Below, piece after piece: positions 11,201 through 22,636 of a DNA stretch of 64,000 bases (position 1 is its first letter; each line of letters begins with the position of its first letter). The stretch comes from Paramacrobiotus metropolitanus. Lineage: Eukaryota; Tardigrada; Eutardigrada; Parachela; Macrobiotidae. The notes beneath the pieces are model-generated. The model did no database searches. It was not told where the DNA came from and saw only the letters and a list, made by a program, of their open reading frames with translations. The translations under genes and the position numbers were made by a program. The DNA lies in NCBI RefSeq assembly GCF_019649055.1, contig NW_026570459.1, forward strand, positions 1-64,000, written 5' to 3'.

Positions 11201-11815
11201 CCCAACTATTACCTCCCCATAACAATGTTACTCCTTTCCTTAAACGAGACAAAACTAGTAAAACGCCACAGCAATTTTACTCCTTTCTTTAAACAAGACC
11301 AAACTAACATCGACCCAACTATTAGCATCCCATAACAGTGTTACTCCTTTCTTTAAACGAGACAGAACTAGTAAAACGCACAGTACTGTTACTCCTTTCG
11401 TTAAACGAGAGCAAACTATTAACATCGAACCAACTATTAACATCCCATAACAATGTTACTCCTTTCCTTAGACGAGACAGAGCTAGTAACACCCCATACT
11501 GATGTTACTCCTTTCTTTAAACGAGACAAAACTAGTAACACCCCATAACAGTGTTACTCCTTTCTTTAAACGAGACCGAACCAGTAACACTTCACATAAT
11601 GCTGCTCCTTTAAACGAGACAGAGCTGGTAACACCCAATAACAATGTTCTACCTTCTTTAAACGAGACCGAACAAGTAATACCCCACAGCAATGTTACTC
11701 CTTTCTTGAAACGCGACAAAACTAGTAACACACCACAGCAACGTTATTTCTTTCTTTAAACGAGACAAAACCAGTAACACCCCAAATTAATTTTGCTCCT
11801 TTTTTAAACGAGGGT
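11200..11815 (+). repeat. ~49-bp minisatellite, about 12 copies
   Basis: The core TTACTCCTTTCTTTAAACGA recurs at about 11226, 11276, 11340, 11389, 11456, 11505 and 11554 and onward, with unit lengths near 49 and longer ~65-bp variants. Each unit continues GACAAAACTAGTAACACCCC. ORFs on both strands here are by-products of the repeat. Confidence 0.85.
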
Positions 11816-12200
11816 GAAGAAATAATAACATCCCTGATTTCTTAAGTTGCATTGGCTTCAGTCTTTCTTCCGTTTATAATTTCTTTAATCACGTTAGCTT
11901 AATTCTTAGGTTTTTCTAGGTTCCTTAGGTTATTTCTAGGTTATTATTAGGTTGCTGAGGCTTTTTTGATTTTGTTTGGTTCCTCCAAATTTTGTCAAGT
12001 TAGGTTTCGATTTTGCTTACGTTCACTAAAATTGTTTTAATGTTTAGGTTTCCTAGGTTATTTTAGGTTTCTGATGTTATTCTCACGTTTCTTATGTTTC
12101 CTTGGGTTATTCTAGATGTTCTTTTAGTTGCTTAGGTTATTCGTACTACAGTGAAGGCTGCGAAGCTATTGTTACGCAACGGCGGCTCGATCCACCTGTT
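11816..12200. other. T-rich low-complexity spacer
   Basis: Degenerate reiteration of TTAGGTTTCT-like words, with no coding frame that looks real. Confidence 0.5.
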
Positions 12201-12202
12201 CC

Positions 12203-12278
12203 CGTCGATGGGGAGCCTTCCCATAATGCGCACTTGGCGCCGTCGATGGGGAGCCTTCCCATAATGCGCACTTGGCGC
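12203..12278 (+). repeat. perfect 38-bp tandem duplication
   Basis: Bases 12203-12240 are repeated exactly at 12241-12278 (both begin CGTCGATGGGGAGCC). No gene is recognised around it. Confidence 0.9.
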
Positions 12279-13308
12279 GGTGACTACATTCGAATGCCTA
12301 TTGGTCCCCGTTCCATCTGGACGCCCCACGCCGCCTCGAATTGGCCGTCCAACTTCCCGTTTCTGGAAGTACGTCGGTCGTTTCACGGCAGCACCCGCTA
12401 CTTGTAAATTAACCAAAATGTATAATAATTATCAAAGTCCCGTATCCTGCTACCACGTGGGAATTGAACAACATAGCAACATTACCGCCTAAATTATTGG
12501 GACAAAAAATGATTAGACATGCGTGCATAATACACAGAGGCAGCGCGATGGTAACAATGAGCAAAGTCCATGTACAAGCACGCAATATCGATCAGCTGTA
12601 CTGTGCTTCCGAACAAGAAACTATCTACTTTATATTTGTATATTATTTCTAGGCGCAGTATCAGCTCGTTCCGTGTAATTTTGTATCCGGATATCCTTGC
12701 GAATTATTCAAATTAAAACCGCAGTTTGTGCTTTTGATAAGTGCAATTTTGTATCTGTAAGTTTTTGACTTATCTGTAAATTATCTTCTTTCAACTTTCC
12801 ACCTGACGTTCGTTCATACAGTAATTGCTCACCCACGTTTTCATCAGATTTCGTCACTCAACTAACTAATTCAAAATCTGACTGCTAACTTCGGCAACAT
12901 GTGATTACACGGATAGAAGTTACAAAAATTTAGCTATGTATAGGTCAACAGCACCTGGCCAAGCCAAACAAAAATTATGCTCGTTAAGGTACGTTAAGGT
13001 AGCCTAATGCGGTCTCTAATAAACACGTTGCTGCTACAATTATTAAGTAAAGAATTTACTCATTTACTCATTTCGCATAAAAAGCACTAGATTAAATTAC
13101 TAAAGTAAAGTAGAACAACATATAAGCAAAATCGATAAATCACAATGCTTTCATGAAAGAAAAATACGAAAAACTGGAATCGGACCGTCTGCAATGTAAA
13201 AGAAACCGGTTTTCCACGTTGACAAAATTCAACAAATTTCAAATTTCTACAATGCCGATTTGTTTTATTAAACACAGGGCAGTGAAAAACACGCACACTT
13301 TCACATAA
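12279..13308. other. no gene seen
   Basis: Roughly 1 kb of AT-rich sequence with short incidental ORFs only. Confidence 0.5.
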
Positions 13309-13510
13309 TATACGGGGCAAAACCAGTCTACCAGAATCGTATCCCTGCACTGCTGCCGTCCCCCGGCTGGAGTTTTACGCTGTGGTAAACATGATGATGT
13401 TTATGTACCGCGCCTGATTTAGCCATATGTACTGCCGTAATGTCACATTCCAGCCGGGTGACGGTCGCAGTGCCGTGAACCGGCTCCACTAAGACACTTC
13501 TCCCCTTATA
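13309..13510. mobile_element. MITE with GGGGCAAAAC termini (copy 1)
   Basis: About 200 bp with imperfect long inverted halves: the left half holds GCTGCCGTCCCCCGGCTGGA and the right half the complement, CCAGCCGGGTGACGG. Ends read TATACGGGGCAAAAC and CTCCCCTTATA, so TA/TATA target duplications are likely. A second copy is at 58994-59198. Non-coding. Confidence 0.75.
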
Positions 13511-13549
13511 TAAATTCACACTAATAATACAGGCTTTCTGCTATAACTT

Positions 13550-13665
13550 AGTGCGTGAGCAGCGTGACCGACGGACAGATTACTGCGTGATCGACATGAC
13601 CGACAAAAATTCGTGTTATCTTGAACATAGAGGACCTTCGCTTCGCTTCGGTCGATTAGTGAGAG
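13550..13665 (+). repeat. dispersed repeat family (copy 1)
   Basis: Contains GTGATCGACATGACCGACAA, ACATAGAGGACC and GCTTCGCTTCGGTCGATTA. The same blocks in the same order occur at about 52625-52715, and the GCTTCGCTTCGGTC word also at 22323 and, inverted, at 52485-52505. Probably a short interspersed element or MITE; no coding content. Confidence 0.6.
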
Positions 13666-14822
13666 CATTGTGGCGGTATTTATCACCTTTATTAGCCTAC
13701 GTTTGCCGTACGGTTGTGCAAATGAATGAACGTGAAGAGAAATGATTCTAACGTCATTGATGCGTTGGGTAATTTGTGCCTTGTGCACTACTGGTAGGCG
13801 TAAAAATGTTTTTTAGGTATAAATGTTGTTTTGATGCTAGCAATTGTAAGATCATTAAATTAAGTTTTTAGTTAGATGTTGTGCGTTGTTCCTTGGAAAA
13901 TTTAAACAGGCATTCAAACATCGTACGTAATTTTATGTTATTCGGAATTAATAATTAATTTATAATGTGTTGGTTGAAATGAGTTTATGCACGATTTTCT
14001 TATGATAAAGATGCGTATACTTGAAGTATGTACCCCAAATCGCATCGTTAGGTATTAATTAGAAGTTGACTTCACGCAGCAGATCGCTGTGCAATGCCGA
14101 ACAAGACGGACACTAGCTACAAATATATTGTCGACCTTTTTCTGACGAAACTGCAGATTCTGGTTCAATAAAGTGGAAAAGTGCGCACGGAGAGCGGTAA
14201 TCAAAAAATAAAGCGACAGCGTTACGTTACGTACATTATGTGCATTACGTTACGTTACGTACATTTTGTGCATTAAAACGAGTGCGGCAAAAAGTGTTTG
14301 TATGCATGCAGTGAACCAAAATGCGCGATTCGCTTGTGCGGCGTATGCTAGCTATTAACCAAATGTACAAAGCTTTCTACGGGCTGCGAGATATAAGGTA
14401 ATCCAGCTTTTAATGGATTGTTTATCAGGGGATCGCGGGATTCAAGATAACAGAATCTGCAAACATTTCTCCGGAACAAGTTATAAAACACAAAACTGAT
14501 TCGATTTCGCTGCTGAATAACGGCTCGATGGACGAAATAGGCCTGATTTACTGCTGTCTGACGTAGTCTTTTTGAATGCAGCAAAACAGTTCAGCCAAGA
14601 GCAGACAACAAAAGGTCATCATTTACGGCGGCGTATATGCTGGCGGTTTATCAATATATTCTTTTAATGAATGAATAAACTTTGATCTGCTTAAATAACT
14701 CAGAAAACAGTCGCTAAATGAGAGAACTTCAGTTCCATAAAAAATTAAGACAGTTAATCGTCACAACACAACGAAAACGGTTGTTATCACGGCAAAATTC
14801 ATTAGCCATTTATTTACCATCA
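13666..14822. other. no gene seen; short direct repeat at 14212-14280
   Basis: Mostly AT-rich. The words GTTACGTTACGTACATT and TGTGCATTA are reiterated about twice within 14212-14275. No supported ORF. Confidence 0.5.
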
Positions 14823-16865
14823 TCACATTTCACGTGTCAAAACTGAACCCTCGAACAAGACCTCCAGACCGACAGCTAACCCAGTCACATCGACATCACC
14901 GAACCCCGCCGCGGAAATAACGTTACTAAACCGGCTTTCGGTGATTTGCGCGGTTGAGTCGTCTAGTAGAACATGTGGTCCGCAAAGCGCCGTATGCGTC
15001 GCTAACAATTCCGAATAAACGGATCCGAACATTTTGGCGTACGACGGAGCAGCTTCGGCTTTGCGTTGTCTCTCTTCACCAAATAGTGTGCTTGTAACCA
15101 AACTCACACGTTGGCATTTAGTGCACTCTCCACAGGCTGGCAGCTGGGGGTTTTCTTGCCAACACGAATAAAAGGCCGCCAACGCTTCCCTACCGTGCCA
15201 CTGCGCTAGCAAGCGATACACACCGAACGATGACAAACTGGCGATCGGTGACACAATCCGGAAGGCTGGCAGTCCCACGGACTGTGCAAAGGTCATCAGA
15301 ATATTCAGGCTGGCAAGGGTTTCAAAAGGCACCAAGTCTGGCGATCCATCATTGAGACAGTGCAGCACTTCCCATGGTAATCCCAAAGCGACCGTTCCCG
15401 GTTTCCCATTTTGTTGCGACGTATAGGGTGCTAATATCGTGGCGTGGATGTCGTTTTCTTGGTGCTCGTAGTTTTCATAAACCGGTTTTCTACTTGACGG
15501 CGATATCAAGTCAAATAATCGCTCATTTAGTACGTTCTTTCGAACGCGACCATCGGGTGCGATGGCATTGTCGTCGTACGATACCATAAACTTAGTAACA
15601 TCAACACCGGCCCTCTCCATGATTTCCAGCGATAAAGTCGAATCTTTTCCACCAGAAAATCCGAGATAATATTGGTTTGGATTCAACTGAACGCCGGAAT
15701 CGCTAGCAGTCGTCATTTCCTTCGTAAAATTGAGTTTCGCTTTCGGCACACCATATAACCGCTCGTACACAGACGTGGCCAGATGGAACGAAGATGCGAC
15801 ATACTCTTCCAGTGCTTTCATATCTTTTTCACTTCCAGAAAGTTCGATATTTATAGTGTTTGCAAAGCACAGGTCTGCTGTCGCCCATGCTAGCAAAGCG
15901 CCCTTCATTAGAACTCTCCCAAGGTTGTTTAACGCTTCGTCTTTCTCGTAAATGTACATCACAATATGATCACCATCATACATTGCGATGACCTTTTCGG
16001 AAGTTTCACAGGAAACCGAAGTCAACTTCAATGGGCAATCGATCGGAAGTTCCGCAAATATTGGTTTCGGTGTCATATGTCTTCGTAGTTCTTGGTGCTT
16101 ACGCAGCACGCCTACTGTTTTCGGGAACAGTATGGGATTGGTCAGATGAGAAAATTCCGGACAACTGTCACACAGACCACTCCCATAGGCTAAGGACGTA
16201 TCGCCCAGTACGCAGCCAATCCGCGCTCCTGCGACCAAACCATATCGGGTGATGTATGACTGGATTCCGCTGAGAATCGCTCCTGCGGATGCTCCCACAA
16301 ACAGCCCTTCCCTTTCCCGGGCTAATCGCGAGAATTCAAACGCCGATTCCCCGCTGACTTCGATCACCATATCAGCCTGCGCCAACTCCGCCGTCTCCGG
16401 GATGAAATTATCGGAGATCGTGCTCACGGGATGGTCTCGCCAGACCGGGACACCGCCGTCATGCGACACTTTTATTATCCCGCCTTTTACGTCAATCAAC
16501 ACAATGCGGGTGTTCGGACTATGTTGCAGCAAGTAGCGGCTCACGCCGGAAAAGGTCCCCCCGGTGCCCATAATGCTGAAGAAGATATCGATCTTCCCGT
16601 TCATCTGCTGCAGCAATTCGGGACCGGTGGATGTGTAGTGCGCCTCCGGATTTAGCGGATCATGGAATTGGTCGACAACGTAGGCGTTTGGGATGGTCTG
16701 GGCCATCGCCCGCGCCGTGTGCACGTATCCACCGGGTTCGTCGGAATTCAGGCTCCCGTCACAAATGGGCAGGGTGTAAAAGGTGGCAGTGGCACCTGCC
16801 ACTGGCATTTGCCACCGGCAATGGCATGTGCCATTTTGCGACTGGCAAGCGGTAAAACATGGCAA
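14823..16865 (-). CDS. PLP cysteine-synthase-like / PP-loop ATPase fusion, 5'-truncated
   Basis: 680 codons without an intron. Residues ~35-265 are the C-terminal two thirds of a cysteine synthase/cystathionine beta-synthase type PLP enzyme (phosphate-binding GTGGT at 100-104; GASAGA at 191-196). Residues ~395-620 are a PP-loop ATP pyrophosphatase domain (SGGKDS at 404-409) with a QueC-like CGECTKC at 578-584 that could bind zinc. The N-terminal PLP part with the catalytic lysine is missing. Residues 1-31 do not look like protein and coincide with the TGGCA-rich hairpin at 16770-16865, so the ATG at 16865 is probably accidental and the gene is truncated or lacks an upstream exon. The architecture is bacterial in style; horizontal transfer is an inference. 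Substrate unknown. Confidence 0.7.
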   Translation of the reverse strand: MPCFTACQSQNGTCHCRWQMPVAGATATFYTLPICDGSLNSDEPGGYVHTARAMAQTIPNAYVVDQFHDPLNPEAHYTSTGPELLQQMNGKIDIFFSIMGTGGTFSGVSRYLLQHSPNTRIVLIDVKGGIIKVSHDGGVPVWRDHPVSTISDNFIPETAELAQADMVIEVSGESAFEFSRLAREREGLFVGASAGAILSGIQSYITRYGLVAGARIGCVLGDTSLAYGSGLCDSCPEFSHLTNPILFPKTVGVLRKHQELRRHMTPKPIFAELPIDCPLKLTSVSCETSEKVIAMYDGDHIVMYIYEKDEALNNLGRVLMKGALLAWATADLCFANTINIELSGSEKDMKALEEYVASSFHLATSVYERLYGVPKAKLNFTKEMTTASDSGVQLNPNQYYLGFSGGKDSTLSLEIMERAGVDVTKFMVSYDDNAIAPDGRVRKNVLNERLFDLISPSSRKPVYENYEHQENDIHATILAPYTSQQNGKPGTVALGLPWEVLHCLNDGSPDLVPFETLASLNILMTFAQSVGLPAFRIVSPIASLSSFGVYRLLAQWHGREALAAFYSCWQENPQLPACGECTKCQRVSLVTSTLFGEERQRKAEAAPSYAKMFGSVYSELLATHTALCGPHVLLDDSTAQITESRFSNVISAAGFGDVDVTGLAVGLEVLFEGSVLTREM

Positions 16866-16870
16866 TTTTC
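16770..16870. repeat. TGGCA-rich inverted repeat at truncation point
   Basis: Reiterated TGGCA/TGCCA words (GGTGGCAGTGGCACCTGCCA and similar) form several short inverted repeats exactly where similarity of the PLP/PP-loop gene ends. It may be the terminus of a transposon, possibly of the THAP element to its right. Confidence 0.5.
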
Positions 16871-17271
16871 AAAAATGTAGAAATAATCAGAAATCAGTCA
16901 GCCATCCAGATCAGTGAATGAAGTTCAGTCAGGTGCGTACGGGCATTTCCATGCGCATGTGCAAAAATATTTCAGAAGAGAGACTATACTGTGGTATATA
17001 GGCGAAAACACAGTTTTGTATGATTTTTATTAAAGTTTTCAATGTTTTTGTTATTTCCTGACACATTTTGACGTGGAATTATGATTGTGACATTACTCGT
17101 TCAGATTTGTCATAGTGTTGCGATGTCATATTCATTGTCATATCGGAGAAATCGTTCATTGGTAATGTCAACTTAGAGTGGCATATTGCACTGTCCCAGT
17201 TCTCGTTGTTCTACTGCTTTTCTGTCAGCTTAATCGTTTTACTATCTCCGAAAATCGTTCCAATAATTCTG

Positions 17272-18767
17272 ATGGATTGTGCTGCGGAGGAGCTCGAAGA
17301 CGCTACGACTACCGTTGATGGCGACATCGATCTTTCATCGGAGCCGGATCATCAGGCTTCGAATTCGGGAGGGAACTGCTGCAGCGTTCCACGTTGTCCA
17401 CATTACTGGTCTAACCCGAACTCTGTTGGCGTTTGCTTTTATACGTTCCCCCATAAAGATCCCATCCGATTAAAAACGTGGATCCAGCGAATAAAACGAG
17501 CTAACTGGATGCCTACCTTAGGAAGTCGAATTTGCAGTCGACATTTTACGGAAGCCGATTTTGTAACTACAACAAAAGCAGGAAAAACTGCTGTGAGACC
17601 TAAGCTTAAAGAAACCGCGATTCCCAGTCTCTTCGATTGCATGCCGCAGATAACCCGACCTGCTGGATTACCAAAGAAACGTCGAGCATCCCCGAAAAAA
17701 CGAAGTTATCGATCTCCGGTTAAACGACGTCACAAGTTTGAGAAACAGTGCAGTCAGACCGAAGTTTCAGGTTGTGATATTGAAATCCAACAACAGAAAC
17801 TGCTACAACTATCCGCAGAAGTTTTGTCACTGCAGAAAGAAACGGCAAAACAGGCCACAGAAATAGCTCGCTTGAGAAGCGAACTGGAAGCAGCAGTGTC
17901 AGAAAAAGTAAGTTTATGTATGTGTGATAGTTTTTCATAATAATATGCGTGCTATTACAGTTGTGTCGCCTTAAACACAAGAAATGTAATAGTACTCTTT
18001 CGTCTTTATTAATTAGGCCTTTTCTGTTTTTTAACTATAGGAAAATGCGATAAAATCGTGGAAAAATGATAACGAAAAGCTTGAGCGAGAAAATACCCGG
18101 TTATTATCGCTCCTGGAGAAACAAGATTTCCGAGTCGAGAAATTTTCGTCAAGCGATTCTGCTGTGCAGACATTGACTGGAGTACCATCCTACGCAGTCG
18201 TGAAATTCATTTTTGAGCATGTTATGTGGAAACGACCCAGAATCGTTGGACAGATTAGATATTATTGGCATGCGAGAGGACGAGTCGTATCCCGACCGCT
18301 CGCGTCCTGGCGGAGGAAGATTTAAGCTGGATTATTTTAATCAGTTTTTCCTAATGTTGTTCAAACTTCGCACTGGTTTGACGGAAGAAATACTGGGCGC
18401 AATTTTTGGAATTTGTCAGAAAACGGTTAGCCGTTATTACACAGCGTGGATAAAGATCAGCGCGGAAAGGTTCAAGGGTTTCTTTCGCCAATGGCCTTAC
18501 ATTACATCTGAGCCCCTACCGCTGTCCCCAAAAGTACAGAGCCTTTTTCCAAAAATTACTTTAATTATCGACTGCTTCGAAATAAAGATTGACAAGCCGA
18601 GCAACCCTGATGCCGCAAGAAAATGCTATAGCAACTACAAAAAAAGCTACACGGTGAAATCGCTAGGACTGGCTCAATCGGTACCAAACTTGTATTGCGT
18701 CGCAGTCGCGGCAGCGAAATCATCAATATTCCGCGACGCGAATGTACGACGCCAGACCATAACGTAG
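17272..18767 (+). pseudogene. THAP-domain DDE transposase (ISL2EU/Harbinger-like), 3' truncated
   Basis: The ATG at 17272 is preferred over the upstream one because the extra N-terminus is hydrophobic and unrelated. Residues ~35-125 are a C2CH THAP DNA-binding zinc finger (CSVPRCPHYW, CSRHF, ending in AIPSLF). A coiled coil follows. A GT-AG intron runs about 17909-18040. The second exon continues the coiled coil, shifts frame near 18225 and then shows the Tnp_4 helix-turn-helix (GLTEEILGAIFGICQKTVSR) and the start of a DDE_4 nuclease (IIDCFEIKIDKPSN). Homology ends near 18680; the remaining catalytic residues are missing and the 90-bp array begins. THAP plus DDE_4 in one protein is typical of ISL2EU-type transposons. 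Confidence 0.75.
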
Positions 18768-18822
18768 GGCAGCGGTTAATAAGCGGCGACAGCGCACTAC
18801 AGTACCAGTCCCAAACTAAGCT

Positions 18823-21328
18823 ACGGCTGGGAATTCGCCGCGACAACAGCGACACGGTATATTAGTGCGACATGCCGCGACATGATGCTGCAGTACTGGC
18901 ACCAACTCAGCCACGGCTGGAAACATGCCGCGACAACAGCGACACGGTATATAAGTGCGACATGCCGCGACACGATGCTGCAGTACTGGCACCTACCCTG
19001 CTACGGCTGGAAACACGCCGCGACAACAGCGACACGGTATATTAGCGCGACATGCCGCGACCCGGTGCTAACAGTACTGGCACCTACCCTGCTACGGCTG
19101 GAAACACGCCGCGACAACAGCGACACGGTATATTAGCGCGACATGCCGCGACACGATTCTGCGGTGCTGGCACCTGCCCTGCACCGGCTGAACAAACCGC
19201 GACAACAACGACGCGGTTATGGCGACGTGCTGCCGCACGGTGCTGCAGGTAGCACCTACCCTGCCTTCTGACTGGAACACGCCGCGACAACAGCGACACG
19301 GTATATTAGCGCGACATGCCGCGACACGGTGCTGCAGTGCTGGCACCTACCCTCTACACGGCTGGAAACGCCGCGACAACAGCGACATTTGGTATATTAG
19401 CGCGACATGCCGCGACACGGTCTGCAGTTCACTGGCACCTACCCTCTACTGACTGGAACACGCCGCGACAACAGCGACACGGTATATTAGCGCGACATGT
19501 GCCGCGACACGGTTAACGGTACTGGCACCTCTGCTCTTCTGGCTGGAAACGCCGCGACAACAGCGACACGGTATATTGGCGCGACATGCCGCGACACGGT
19601 GCTGCAGTGCTGGCACCACCCTGCTGGCTGAAACAGCCGCGACAAACGACCGCGATTATCGATGGCGCGACGTGCCGCGACACGGTGCTGCAGTACTGGC
19701 ACACCTACCCTGCTGGCTGGAAACACGCCGCGACAACAGCGACGTGTAATGGCGCGACATGCCGCGACACGGTGCTAACAGTACTGGCACCTACCCTGCC
19801 GGCTGGAAACACGCCGCGACAACAGCGACACGGTATATTAGCGCGACATGCCGCGACACGGTGCTGCAGTACTGGCACCTGCTACGGCTGGAAACTGCGC
19901 CGCGACAACAGCGACACGGTATTAGCGCGACATGCCGCGACACGGTGCTGTAACAGTGGTGGCACCTACCCGCTACGGCTGGAAACATGCAGCTGCGACA
20001 ACAGCGACACGGTTATATTAGCGCGACATGCCGCGACACGGTGCTGCAGTACTGGCACCTACCCTGCTACGGCTGGAAACACGCCGCGACAACAGCGACA
20101 CGGTATGATGGCGCGACATGCGCGACACGATTAACTGCAGTACTGGCACCTGCTGAGCTGGAAACACGCCGCGACAACAACGACACGGTATATTAGCGCG
20201 ACATGCCGCGACACGGTGCTGCAGTACTGGCACCTACCCTGCTGACTGGATACACGCCGCGACAACAGCGACACGGTATATTAGCGCGACATGCCCGCGA
20301 CACGGTGCTGCATTACTGGCACCTACCCTGCTACGGCTGGAAACACGCCGCGACAACAGCGACACGATTATGGCGCGACATGCCGCGACACGGTGCTGTA
20401 ACAGTACTGGCACCTACCCCTGCTGGCTGGAAACACGCCGCGACAACAGCGACACGGTATGTTAGCGCGACATGCCGCGACACGGTGCTGCAGTACTGGC
20501 ACTGCTCACGGCTGGAAACACGCCGCGACAACAGCGACACGGTATATTGGCGCGACATGCCGCGACGGTTAGCTGCAGTACTGGCACCTACCCTGCTACG
20601 GCTGGAAACAAGCCGCGACAACAACATGACACGGTATATTAGCGCGACATGCCGCGACACGGTGCTGCAGTACTGGCACCTACCCTGCTACGGCTGGAAA
20701 CCACGCCGCGACAACAGCGACACGATTATCATGTGCGATGTGCCGCGACCACGGTTAACTGCATGCTGGCACCTGCTGCTCTTTACCCGATGAAACCGCC
20801 GCGACAACAGCGACACGGTATATTGGCGCGACATGCCGCGACACGGTGCTGCAGTGCTGGCGCCTACCCTGCTACGGCTGGAAACACGCCGCGACAACAG
20901 CGACACGGTATATTATGGCGCGACATGCCGCGACACGGTGTAGCTGCAGTACTGGCACCCTACCCTGCTGACTGGAAACACGCTGCGACAACAGCGACCG
21001 CGGTATAGCGCGACATGCCGCGACACGGTGCGGCTGGCACCTACCCTGCTACGGCTGGAAACGCTGCGACAACAGCGACACGGTATATTAGCGCGACATG
21101 CCGCGACACGGTGCTGCAGTACTGGCACCTACCCTGCTACGGCTGGAAACACGCCGCGACAACAGCGACACGGTATATTAGCGCGACATGCCGCGACACG
21201 GTGCTGCAGTACTGGCACCTACCCTGCTACGGCTGGAAACACGCCGCGACAACAGCGACACGGTATATTAGCGCGACATGCCGCGACACGGTGCTGCAGT
21301 ACTGGCACCTACCCTGCTACGGCTGGAA
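18823..21328 (+). repeat. 90-bp GC-rich tandem array, about 28 copies
   Basis: Unit landmarks in order: GCGCGACATGCCGCGACACG, GTGCTGCAGTACTGGCACCT, ACCCTGCTACGGCTGGAAAC, ACGCCGCGACAACAGCGACA, CGGTATATTA. Exact 90-base spacing is seen at 21091, 21181 and 21271. The last three or four units are essentially identical, while inner units carry many small indels and substitutions. Each unit contains four CGCGAC/AGCGAC submotifs. As 90 is a multiple of 3, most frames stay open in undamaged units, so the long ORFs are not genes. Confidence 0.95.
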
Positions 21329-22636
21329 TCCTAGTCTCCACCATCAGTTTTTTTGGCAATTTTTCCTGTCTAATAGTTTTAAACTGAATATTACCGTGAT
21401 GCGTTTCGTTTCAAGATTTTCAGCGCAAGAGTTGCATATTAGCGTTGGTTGTTGTGCACAGCTTTATAAAGAATGAGACTGAATTGCTCTGTGTATTCAC
21501 ATGCAATCAGATTTTAAATCTGTGCTGTGTGCATCAATCCTACAGCAACTCTAAGCGTCGAAGGCCAGCGATTGTACACGCTCAGCAAATTAGACACTAG
21601 CAGCATCTCGAAACGCTCTGCTCTAGCTGAAATTACGTTCAGTGGTTAACGAGTAAATCGCGCATACAACTAAAATGATGTTGCTCCGAAATGACACGCA
21701 TGGAAAATGAACTATTCGGCACTGTATAGTTTTTCTCCAATAGTAATTCATAAAAAAATCGCATAAATTCATAAAACATAAACAGGAATTGGACACTGCA
21801 CATATCATTTTAATTTTTTTTTTCGTTGCTATGTAACGCTCTGTAAGATTCAGCGCTACACCATTGGTAGGTTCACTTTTAGAGAACTTCCGGTACTTTA
21901 AGTTACTGAACGTCTGTAAAGTGTGCGGCGAGAGGGGCTAATGTCGGCATTTCTGCGTCGGTCTATCTATGTCGGCTTTTCCCCCATAAAAACTGGGGTG
22001 GATTGGCGGTAGATCAGGTATCCTTTTGAATCTTCTACAGTTCATAAAGCAGAAAAAAGTTAGCGCTCAAAAGTAACGAGAACTGGACAGTTAAAACAGA
22101 ACGCCTGCGCCAGTTTTCTTAACTGAGTACACATACCTATATCGTTCGTGAATATTACCCTAGGTATAAATGGATCTAATAAAGTGTTTGATATTATGCA
22201 GTTTTCTGTCAGTCACTATTATGGATATTAGAGTCAGTAAAAGGAAAAATTGCTCAGTGCTTCAATATCCCTGCGTGTAATTCACTTCCTCAGTTCTAAA
22301 TACTTCACGAAATATTTCTAGCTTCGCTTCGGTCTTTTAGTGCTAGCGAGCAGCGGTGCACTTCCCTAGTTCTAAATGGACTGCATCAGTATGTATCCTC
22401 AGATGAAGAACGTATGCAGCGTTTTTGAAAAAATTAAAGAACTTCCTTCTGGAATGCATAAGTATTCGAAGAAGCAGGGCCTAAAAACTTGTGCTCACAT
22501 AGCACAAAATGTGCTCACATAAAAGTGCATGTGCTCACATACATGTAGATCAGAACTTGTGCTTAAAAATTCCCAATACTCCCCTCTTCTGCAAATTGTG
22601 CGTTGATGTCATTTTTCTCACGCTGTGGTGAATGCA
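21329..22636. other. no gene seen; short repeats
   Basis: Holds a dispersed-repeat copy with GCTTCGCTTCGGTCTTTTAG (22320-22378, inverted copy at 52450-52510) and three GTGCTCACAT words at 22490-22545. No supported coding frame; it may contain the promoter of the gene at 22637. Confidence 0.5.

Noticed and set aside
11200-11815. CRISPR-like array or LTR
   Set aside because: Uniform minisatellite without unique spacers, and unrelated to the gypsy 5' region.
14823-16865. Bacterial contamination
   Set aside because: The gene is flanked on both sides by eukaryotic mobile elements, with no bacterial neighbour gene; horizontal transfer is a better explanation if bacterial origin is confirmed.
18823-21328. 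CRISPR-like array
   Set aside because: The whole 90-bp unit repeats; there are no unique spacers, and the genome is eukaryotic.
18880-21400. Many 60-196-codon frames on both strands
   Set aside because: Produced by the 90-bp array, whose period is a multiple of three.
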